Origin: Candidatus Adiutrix sp.
GTDB taxonomy: Bacteria; Desulfobacterota; Desulfarculia; Adiutricales; Adiutricaceae
Direction: 5' to 3'
Length of the DNA stretch: 6,874 nt
Assembly: GCA_031273445.1 (NCBI GenBank)
Contig: JAISRV010000295.1
Span: forward strand, 1-6,874
Part shown: piece after piece, positions 1 to 4,363 of the stretch
How the letters are laid out: each line of letters opens with the position of its first letter
Position numbering within the stretch: position 1 is the first letter of the stretch
Position numbers and translations under genes: made by a program
Notes under the pieces: model-generated
What the model was told of the DNA's origin: nothing
Databases searched by the model: none
The model's input: the letters and a program-made list of their open reading frames with translations, nothing else

Positions 1-22
1 CTTCGCCTTGGCGGGACAATCA

Positions 23-192
23 GGGGAAAAAGATACGCCCGCCGCCGCTTGTCTGAGCCGCAGGCGAGTTGCGGCGGCGGCTGCACGGAACCGGGGTCCA
101 GGGGCAGAGCCCCTGGCGCGGGTGGGTCCAGGGCAGGGCCGCGAGGCCCTCCCCTGGCGGGGGCGCGGGGCGCGGAGCCCCGCAATGATGGC
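23..192 (+). repeat. R1 long GC-rich repeat, copy A
   Basis: First of three copies of a long repeat (others at 2434-2640 on the minus strand and 6494-6697 on the plus strand). It starts at a GGGGAAAAAGA stretch and carries a series of hairpins: CCGCCGCCGC (39-48) pairs with GCGGCGGCGG downstream, CCAGGGGCAGAGCCCCTGG forms an 8-bp stem, AGGGCC-GCGA-GGCCCT has a GNRA-type loop, and CGGGGCGCGGAGCCCCG follows. Unlike copies B and C it loses similarity after 'CCGCAATGATGGC' and runs into a shortened R2 module. It lies downstream of the spike gene, in the opposite orientation to that gene. No convincing gene is seen in bases 1-258. Confidence 0.85.
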
Positions 193-204
193 TGTGGCGG
201 GCTG

Positions 205-259
205 TCCGCCCCGGCCGAAACGCTTCGCATCCGATACGGGTCCAGGGCTCTGCCCTGGT
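205..259 (+). repeat. Truncated R2 repeat at the end of the spike gene
   Basis: A shortened R2 module beginning CCGCCCCGGCCGA and ending in the hairpin CCAGGGCTCTGCCCTGG, whose loop is the reverse complement of the GGA/AGA loop seen in other copies. Its last T forms part of the spike gene's stop codon (TTA on the plus strand, 259-261), so the module abuts the coding sequence directly. Confidence 0.65.
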
Positions 260-1110
260 TATGTTCCCGCATTGGGGCTGGCCGTGTCGCCGCCGCCGGT
301 CTGAACGCCGGAATGGGTATGCGTTTCGACGGTGACGCTGTTTGAGACGATGTTGCCGCCCTGGTTGTTTATGCCGCCGCTGTTGGTTATGCCGCCGCTT
401 TGGTTTATGATGCCGCTTTTAAATATGGCCGGGCCCCCACCAGCCCCGCCCAGGCTCCCCTCTACCCAGAGATTCCCTTTGCAGCGAGTTTGGGGGCTGT
501 CGATAATCGTTTCCGGGCTGGCTACCGTGGCCTGGTTTGAGGCGTTGACCGTGGCGGTCTCGGCGTTGATGACGCATTCTTTCGTTTCGATAGTCACTTT
601 TTGCGGCGCGTGCAGCACCGCTTTTTTGTCCTGGTTTAATTCAAGATATATTTCGGGCGCTTTATTCAGGAAGCCGCCGATATAAAAGCCGTCGCCCTGG
701 TCGAATGACCTAAAGCTGCCCGGCTGGGTCGGCTCCTGATCGCCGCCCTGGCCGACGCCTGAACTGTCGCGCTTGGCGAAGACGGCCAGGCCCGTGTCGC
801 CGGCTTCCGGGTCGATGACCAGGGCGGCGACTCCGCCCTGAAGGCGCGAGTAGGGCAGACGATAGAGCGTGGTCGGCTGGAGCGTCTCGTTATAGGCGTC
901 AGTCTGGCAGACCAGGGGCAAGACGTCCACATAACCGGCCGCCGCGCCCGGCCCCCCCGCGTCAACGCCGACGACCTTCACCACCTCGGCCGTATTGACC
1001 AGGCCCTTAACTGTGTTTCTGATCATCAGGTCGATGGCGTTGAAGGGAGTATGCCCCGAATAGGCCGTTCGCGTGCCCTTGACTGTCGTTTCGTCACTTT
1101 TTTGTTTCAT
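259..1110 (-). CDS. Phage baseplate spike protein (Gp138/gpV-like)
   Basis: A 283-residue membrane-piercing spike, the central tip of a contractile tail baseplate that is attached under the hub and driven through the host envelope on contraction. The N-terminal part (about residues 20-120) resembles the Gp138 OB-fold domain: a helix 'FNAIDLMIRNTVKGLVNTAE' and then a beta-rich barrel. 'FDQGDGFYIGGFLN' near residue 136 is typical of this family. From about residue 150 the chain becomes a beta-helix with short glycine repeats (SGGITNSGGINNQGG). It ends in an ETHTHSG motif; H264 and H266 match the HxH residues that bind an iron ion at the apex of P2 gpV and phi92 gp138 spikes. The start is ATG at 1108-1110, with only a weak GGGA-type ribosome site. 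The gene follows the hub, as in Pam3-like phages. A truncated repeat abuts the TAA stop. Family assignment comes from recognition, not a search. Confidence 0.87.
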   Translation of the reverse strand: MKQKSDETTVKGTRTAYSGHTPFNAIDLMIRNTVKGLVNTAEVVKVVGVDAGGPGAAAGYVDVLPLVCQTDAYNETLQPTTLYRLPYSRLQGGVAALVIDPEAGDTGLAVFAKRDSSGVGQGGDQEPTQPGSFRSFDQGDGFYIGGFLNKAPEIYLELNQDKKAVLHAPQKVTIETKECVINAETATVNASNQATVASPETIIDSPQTRCKGNLWVEGSLGGAGGGPAIFKSGIINQSGGITNSGGINNQGGNIVSNSVTVETHTHSGVQTGGGDTASPNAGT

Positions 1111-1135
1111 CGCTCATTTTCCCGCGTGGAAGAAT

Positions 1136-1182
1136 AATTCGCAATTCGCAATTTGTGGACTACATCTTATTAATTGCGAATT
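1136..1182. repeat. AT-rich inverted repeat upstream of the spike gene
   Basis: AATTCGCAATT occurs twice, overlapping (1136-1146 and 1143-1153), and is answered by its exact reverse complement AATTGCGAATT at 1172-1182, with an 18-base loop. The AT-rich composition contrasts with the GC-rich modules around it. A second weak dyad, GGACTA (1157-1162) with TAGTCC (1187-1192), overlaps it. It may be a small mobile-element remnant or a transcript hairpin. It lies in the gap between the hub stop and the spike start, which has no gene. Confidence 0.6.
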
Positions 1183-1190
1183 GACTTAGT

Positions 1191-1277
1191 CCGCCCCGGC
1201 CGACCAAAACCCGCCCGCCGATCAAGCCCCTGCGGATCGGATGCGAGAGCATCCGGGGTCCAGGGCGGAGCCCTGGT
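1191..1277 (+). repeat. R2 repeat, copy 1
   Basis: An 87-bp module matching copy 2 (1403-1489) at 86 of 87 positions by eye; the difference is GCGAGAGC against GCGGGAGC. It contains the hairpin GGATGCGAGAGCATCC and ends with CCAGGGCGGAGCCCTGG. The near identity points to recent duplication or gene conversion. Confidence 0.85.
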
Positions 1278-1302
1278 TTTGTCTCCCGTAGCGGCTGGCT
1301 TA
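1277..1302 (+). repeat. 26-bp repeat unit (TTTTGTCTCCCG...), single copy
   Basis: Reads TTTTGTCTCCCG followed by a TAGCGGCTGGCTTA tail. The same unit occurs twice in tandem at 5495-5546 next to the tape measure start, where the middle reads GCAGTGG or GCAGGAG. It is followed by a 14-bp-arm palindrome, in the same order as at 5521-5593. Confidence 0.65.
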
Positions 1303-1316
1303 GCCCGCCATCTTTG

Positions 1317-1347
1317 TCGGCCGGGGCCTACCGTAGGCCCCGGCCGA
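1317..1347. repeat. Perfect 14-bp-arm palindrome
   Basis: TCGGCCGGGGCCTA (1317-1330) and TAGGCCCCGGCCGA (1334-1347) are exact reverse complements around a CCG loop. A homologous palindrome sits at 5559-5593 behind the same 26-bp unit, so the two loci share a composite element. A further small hairpin, GGATGCGAAGCATCC, follows at about 1360. Confidence 0.85.
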
Positions 1348-1402
1348 CCAGGCCTCTTAGGATGCGAAGCATCCTTTCTTCGTCAACCCAAGACGGGCAT
1401 CT

Positions 1403-1489
1403 CCGCCCCGGCCGACCAAAACCCGCCCGCCGATCAAGCCCCTGCGGATCGGATGCGGGAGCATCCGGGGTCCAGGGCGGAGCCCTGGT
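1403..1489 (+). repeat. R2 repeat, copy 2, overlapping the hub 3' end
   Basis: An 87-bp module nearly identical to copy 1. The hub reading frame runs into it after '...NIEAHY', so the repeat supplies the last residues of that protein (QGSALDPGCSRIRSAGA) and its TGA stop (1434-1436). Together with copy 1 it forms direct repeats around the 26-bp unit and palindrome. Confidence 0.85.
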
Positions 1490-2420
1490 AATGCGCCTCG
1501 ATGTTGGATTCCCAGGGGCCGCTTTTAAAGGCCGTCAGTTTATGGGTCAGATTGACGATCTTCCACGTTCCGCTGGCGCGGGGAACCAGGCTGTCTATCT
1601 TGATTAAGCCGCCCTGTTGCAGGTCGGGATTGTAAAGGCAGCGGCAGACAATGCCGTCCTGATTAAATGTGGGGTAGCCGATCATGCCGGTTTCGCGCGT
1701 GAGCAGAACGGCCTTGCCCTGCCGGGCCGCGCCCGGCTTCATGATGACGATGAGGCCGTCGTCCACGATCATTTCGCAGCCGACCTGGGCGGCGATGTCC
1801 TGGGCCTTTTTCATGGGCGAACCGTTAAAAACCGCGTTGCGCACCGATCCGCTGACGCCCTGGTTTTCAAAGGCATAGCCCATTTCAGCGGCTTGCTGTT
1901 CAATCAGTTGCGCGGCCGAAGCCTCGCCGCTCACGCTGAGCGGGGCGGCCGCTTTGAGCTGGGGATATATGCCGCTCTGGGCCTCGAATTTCATAACCAC
2001 GTCCGGCGCGGCATTGAAGTCGGCGGAGGCGGAACTTATTTCGCCCACGAAGGCCACGCTCAGGTCGGGGCGGTTGCCCCCGCCCTCATCCCCGGCCCGC
2101 ACTCTAATCAGGTTTTTTTTAAGCTCCAGCGGTTTGAAGGCCAGCATGGTCAGTTGTTCCATGTCCTCGTATCGCAAATTTGTGACTTTTATGGAGGCGC
2201 TGTTTTTGTCAGGTAGCCCTGGCTTTTTGATTTCGGCCTCGCAGGGCAGGCCGACAATGGTTTTGGTGTTGCCGCTGACTCCGGACTCTCCAGGCGCTCC
2301 GCCCGCGCCGGACGTTCCGGTCGCGCCGGACGTTCCGGTCGCGCCGGACGTTCCGGCGAAGTCTCCCTGGCCGAGTATGATTTGCAGCTCAATCACCTTG
2401 CGGCTGAACGATTTGGTCAT
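1434..2420 (-). CDS. Phage baseplate hub protein (gp27/Pam3 gp19-like) with collagen-like insert
   Basis: A 328-residue baseplate hub, the ring that joins the tail tube to the spike. The N-terminus (SFSRKVIELQIILGQGDF), the segments 'LPCEAEIKKPGLPDKNSASIKVTNL' and 'MLAFKPL...LIRVRAGD', and the C-terminal 'GTWKIVNLTHKLTAFKSGPW' resemble hub proteins of Mu-like contractile phages, and the gene lies just before the spike. ATG at 2420 is chosen because AGGGAGGT lies 4 bases upstream. The frame stays open a further 63 codons upstream, but that stretch is repeat R1 and has low-complexity content. Two oddities stand out. Residues 23-50 have Gly at every third position (TSG, ATG, TSG, APG, ESG, VSG), coded partly by an 18-bp tandem repeat, between two conserved beta-strand segments. 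The final 17 residues come from repeat R2, replacing the natural end near 'NIEAHY'. The closest named family is uncertain, but the hub role is well supported. Confidence 0.83.
   Translation of the reverse strand: MTKSFSRKVIELQIILGQGDFAGTSGATGTSGATGTSGAGGAPGESGVSGNTKTIVGLPCEAEIKKPGLPDKNSASIKVTNLRYEDMEQLTMLAFKPLELKKNLIRVRAGDEGGGNRPDLSVAFVGEISSASADFNAAPDVVMKFEAQSGIYPQLKAAAPLSVSGEASAAQLIEQQAAEMGYAFENQGVSGSVRNAVFNGSPMKKAQDIAAQVGCEMIVDDGLIVIMKPGAARQGKAVLLTRETGMIGYPTFNQDGIVCRCLYNPDLQQGGLIKIDSLVPRASGTWKIVNLTHKLTAFKSGPWESNIEAHYQGSALDPGCSRIRSAGA
2304..2356 (-). repeat. 18-bp tandem repeat inside the hub gene
   Basis: On the minus strand GGAACGTCCGGCGCGACC is repeated (2311-2328 and 2329-2346), with partial copies on both sides. 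Translated in frame it gives (TSGATG)n within a longer Gly-X-Y stretch. A closely related 18-bp unit is present in the tape measure gene at 5167-5207. Confidence 0.9.
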
Positions 2421-2424
2421 TTTT

Positions 2425-2432
2425 ACCTCCCT
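2425..2432 (-). promoter_or_regulatory. Ribosome binding site of the hub gene
   Basis: AGGGAGGT on the minus strand, 4 bases before ATG (2420). It decides the start against the longer open frame from 2609. It lies next to the end of repeat R1 copy B, which ends in GACCAGGAG. Confidence 0.8.
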
Positions 2433-2433
2433 A

Positions 2434-2640
2434 CTCCTGGTCGGCCGGCGGGGCTGAGTGCCCCGGCCATCATTGCGGGGCTCTGCCCCGCGCCCCGCCA
2501 GGGGAGGGCCTACGCGGCCCTGCCCTGGACCCACCCGCGCCAGGGGCTCCGCCCCCTGGACCCCCGGTTCCGTGCAACCGCCGCCGCAACTCGCCTGCGG
2601 CTCAAACAAGCGGCGGCGGGCGGTGCTTCTTCCTCTTTAT
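2434..2640 (-). repeat. R1 long GC-rich repeat, copy B
   Basis: Same sequence as copies A and C but on the minus strand, running from the region near 2640 to the terminal GGCCGACCAGGAG just before the hub ribosome site. Small differences fall mainly in hairpin loops or keep the pairing: CGGGGCAGAGCCCCG instead of CGGGGCGCGGAGCCCCG, a GCGTA loop instead of GCGA, and one extra G in the CCAGGGG hairpin. The region 2421-2760 has no separate gene. Confidence 0.88.
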
Positions 2641-2653
2641 TGTCCGAAAGTTT

Positions 2654-2751
2654 CGCCCCGGCCAACCAAAACCCGCCCGCCGATCAAGCCTCTACGGATC
2701 GGATGCGAGAGCATGAGGCGGTTGCCTCGGGGTCCAGGGCGGAGCCCCAGG
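2654..2751 (+). repeat. R2 repeat, diverged copy 3
   Basis: Matches R2 from CGCCCCGGCC through GGATCGGATGCGAGAGCAT. It then carries an extra small hairpin, GAGGC-GGTT-GCCTC, before GGGGTCCAGGGCGGAGCCCC. It lies between R1 copy B and the AT-rich leader of the toxin-antitoxin cassette. Confidence 0.75.
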
Positions 2752-2810
2752 GCAATCGCATGAAAATAGTAATATATTGAAATATCAAGATAATTTTTCA
2801 GAGATCAATT

Positions 2811-2832
2811 TGTGAATATTTATGATTTCACA
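2811..2832. promoter_or_regulatory. Dyad TGTGAA-N10-TTCACA upstream of the toxin-antitoxin genes
   Basis: TGTGAA (2811-2816) and TTCACA (2827-2832) are exact inverted repeats in an AT-rich patch (2755-2832) unlike the rest of the window. It could be a binding site for the antitoxin or a regulator. It is about 47 bp upstream of the predicted -35 box, farther than most autoregulatory operators. Confidence 0.35.
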
Positions 2833-2878
2833 GGGTTACGTTTTTTATGCGATGGCCCTGGCGGAGCCCTGGCCCTGG

Positions 2879-2907
2879 TTGACTTTCTGTATTCGGGGGG
2901 ATACAAT
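2879..2907 (+). promoter_or_regulatory. Sigma70-type promoter of the toxin-antitoxin operon
   Basis: TTGACT (2879-2884) and TACAAT (2902-2907) each match the consensus at 5 of 6 bases and are separated by exactly 17 bases. Transcription would start about 2913-2915, at the toxin ATG itself (2914), which predicts a leaderless mRNA. Just upstream lies GGCGGAGCCCTGG, the end sequence of R2, so a repeat end abuts the -35 box. Confidence 0.6.
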
Positions 2908-2913
2908 AAAATC

Positions 2914-3243
2914 ATGGGCAATGTGATCAAGCAAACCGAAGAATTCGTTGAATGGCTGGAAGGCCTTAAGAACCGCCAGGCTTTTTTGCGGATAACCGCC
3001 CGCGTCAACGCGGCTGAAGGGGGCCATTTTGGCGATCACAAATTGCTGCCCGATACGCATGGCCTTTTCGAAATGCGCGTGGACGTCGGCCCCGGCTATC
3101 GCGTTTATTACGGGCAAATGGGCCGGACGGTTTATCTGCTGGTGGCCGGCGGCGACAAAAAGAGCCAGAAAGCCGACATAGCCAAAGCCGCCGGCCTGTG
3201 GCTGAGAATAAAGAAGGAAGGTCAGGCCCATGGAAAAGATTAA
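2914..3243 (+). CDS. RelE/ParE-superfamily toxin, HI1419 (HigB/Gp49-like) type
   Basis: A 109-residue toxin of a type II toxin-antitoxin module. Members of this family are mostly mRNA interferases acting at the ribosome, released when the antitoxin is degraded. The family pattern is clear: 'TEEFVEWLEGLKNRQA' (residues 8-23), 'RITARVNAAEGGHFGDHK' (26-43), 'FEMRVDVGPGYRVYY' (52-66) and 'LLVAGGDKKSQKADIAKA' (75-92). ATG at 2914 is preferred. The frame is open from a GTG at 2812, but that extension has no family resemblance and no good ribosome site. The only candidate ribosome site for 2914 is a G-run at 2895-2900, 13 bases away, and the promoter position suggests a leaderless start. The toxin precedes the antitoxin and overlaps it by 14 nt, which suggests coupled translation. 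It is on the opposite strand to all the tail genes, interrupting the baseplate cluster. Confidence 0.85.
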   Translation: MGNVIKQTEEFVEWLEGLKNRQAFLRITARVNAAEGGHFGDHKLLPDTHGLFEMRVDVGPGYRVYYGQMGRTVYLLVAGGDKKSQKADIAKAAGLWLRIKKEGQAHGKD

Positions 3244-3553
3244 AATAACCGACTTCGACGTCAGTAAATATTTGAAGACGGATGAAGACATGGCTGAGTT
3301 TCTGCAAGCTTCGATTGCGGAACAGGATAGCCGCGTGTTCATATCGGCCCTGAAGACGGTGGCCCGGTTGAAGGGCATGTCCAATCTGGCCAGAGAGGCC
3401 GGGCTGGGGCGGGAAAGTTTGTATAAATCCCTGGCGCCCGGCTCCAAACCACGTTTTGAAACCATCATGAAACTTACCTCGGCCCTGGGTTTCCCCCTGG
3501 GCATATCGGCTAAAACCGAAAATACTCCGGAACCGTCTCCCCTTCGGGAATAA
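3230..3553 (+). CDS. Antitoxin, HI1420-type addiction module antidote (HigA-like, HTH)
   Basis: A 107-residue antitoxin that would neutralise the toxin encoded just upstream and probably bind the operon promoter. 'TDFDVSKYLKTDEDMAEFLQ' (residues 7-26) is the typical N-terminus of the family, and a helix-turn-helix follows at about 50-69 (MSNLAREAGLGRESLYKSLA), then 'FETIMKLTSALGFPL'. ATG at 3230 has AAGGAAGG 8-9 bases upstream, inside the toxin gene. The last 44 bases, coding the tail after 'GISAKTEN', are antisense to the final codons of the plug gene (stop at 3510), so the two genes share their 3' ends in convergent orientation. No terminator is visible between them, and transcripts would collide. 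Confidence 0.87.
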   Translation: MEKIKITDFDVSKYLKTDEDMAEFLQASIAEQDSRVFISALKTVARLKGMSNLAREAGLGRESLYKSLAPGSKPRFETIMKLTSALGFPLGISAKTENTPEPSPLRE

Positions 3554-3830
3554 ACAAGAGCGCGTAGCGGTTTCCCAGGCCTTCAAAGGCGGGATCGGAA
3601 ACGCCGCGAAAATCATAAAAATGGAGCGAGCCTTTAAACAATGGGCTGGGCGATTGCAAAACGTCAGCCCCATTGCGGCAGATGGCTCCCCGGCAAACGT
3701 CGCCGTCAGCCGTCCATAGGTCTAAATACAGATGGTCGCCGCGCTGATAGAGCTTCAGCGAGCAGTTATGGCCGCCCAGAACGGCGTAAAATGTTTGCGA
3801 CGGCAGCGCGGCCGGGTTAATTTGGATCAT
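3510..3830 (-). CDS. Baseplate plug protein (Pam3 gp18-like)
   Basis: A 106-residue small beta-rich protein matching my recollection of the cyanophage Pam3 gp18 baseplate plug family. This plug closes the tail channel and lies between the Dit-like ring or adaptor and the hub. Features are the start 'MIQINPAALPSQTFYAVLGG', alternating beta strands (SLKLYQRGDHLYLDLW) and a conserved end 'NRYALLFIPEGE'. ATG at 3830 lies 5 bases after the stop of the Dit-like gene, so the two are probably translationally coupled; the ribosome site is weak (GGGTAA region). The hub should follow directly, but here the toxin-antitoxin cassette and repeats intervene (about 1.1 kb). Its last codons overlap the antitoxin gene on the other strand. 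Confidence 0.77.
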   Translation of the reverse strand: MIQINPAALPSQTFYAVLGGHNCSLKLYQRGDHLYLDLWTADGDVCRGAICRNGADVLQSPSPLFKGSLHFYDFRGVSDPAFEGLGNRYALLFIPEGETVPEYFRF

Positions 3831-3835
3831 CTGCG

Positions 3836-4363
3836 TTACCCATCTCGGCCGACTCCAGTTATATTGCCAAGAACTGATGTTTTTGGCCCACTAACCTCTT
3901 CCGTTCCGGCCTTGCCGGTGTTCTGGTTGCCGGCGCTGGTGGGGTTTTTGCACGATTGCGGCGGCATGACCGTAGTTGAGACCTGGGTTTCGACCTCGCG
4001 CACCTCAACCAATGACAGCTCCACGACCAGCAGTTCGGCCCCGGCGTCGCTCCGGCGGCGGTAGTTGAACGACTCCAGCGTCAGGCTGTCGTAGTAGGCG
4101 GCTGGGGTACTGAGGGCCACTTTCACGGCCTTCTCCCGCAGTTCGTCCAGATCGGCCAGGGCCGCGTTCTGGCGGTCGGCGTCGCCCTGGATGGCCAGCT
4201 CAACCCGCAAGGCCCTGGGTGAATCGACCTTGTTGTAGGAAACGAAAGCGCCTTTTTCTATTGGCTCCGACAGAGCCTGGCCCTCGTTGGAATCGTCCAG
4301 CGACAACAGGCTGTCGAAGGTCAGGGCCTCGCCGCCGTCCTCATCGTATAGTTCCCAGCTCAT
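3836..4363 (-). CDS. Dit-like baseplate / distal tail protein
   Basis: A 175-residue protein resembling the Dit-like phage tail protein family, which forms a ring at the tube-baseplate junction. The N-terminal half has the pattern of this family: a short polar start, then 'GAFVSYNKVDSPRALRVELAIQGD', then 'YYDSLTLESFNYRRRSDAGAELLVVELSLVEVREVE'. The end 'CKNPTSAGNQNTGKAG' is a tail I associate with this family. ATG at 4363 overlaps the tape measure stop by four bases (ATGA), and GGAGGAG lies 7-9 bases upstream, a strong and coupled start. The next gene starts 5 bases after its TAA stop. Gene order (tape measure, Dit-like, plug, hub, spike) agrees with the role. Confidence 0.75.
   Translation of the reverse strand: MSWELYDEDGGEALTFDSLLSLDDSNEGQALSEPIEKGAFVSYNKVDSPRALRVELAIQGDADRQNAALADLDELREKAVKVALSTPAAYYDSLTLESFNYRRRSDAGAELLVVELSLVEVREVETQVSTTVMPPQSCKNPTSAGNQNTGKAGTEEVSGPKTSVLGNITGVGRDG

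Noticed and set aside
1317..1347. Classical REP element mobilised by a RAYT transposase
   Set aside because: A GTAG is present next to the palindrome, but it falls within the symmetrical arm region and no RAYT gene is in view, so the label is not supported.
1191..1489. CRISPR array
   Set aside because: There are only two R2 copies with a 125-bp gap that is itself repeat sequence; no regular short repeats and spacers, and no cas genes.
1617..2457. Plus-strand open frames across the hub gene
   Set aside because: They are antisense shadows caused by high GC content; the minus-strand frame has family resemblance and a ribosome site.
2421..2609. Longer hub start at TTG 2609
   Set aside because: The extension is wholly repeat R1, and the ATG at 2420 has a strong AGGGAGGT site and a family-like N-terminus.
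2811..2832. CRP binding site
   Set aside because: TGTGA and TCACA are 12 bases apart instead of the 6 needed for CRP.
2812..2913. Longer toxin start at GTG 2812
   Set aside because: The extra 34 residues do not resemble the family, have no ribosome site and lie upstream of the predicted promoter.
2845..3673. Minus-strand open frames across the toxin-antitoxin genes, which would continue the tail operon
   Set aside because: They have no resemblance to tail proteins; the plus-strand frames match a known toxin-antitoxin pair with overlapping genes and a proper ribosome site.
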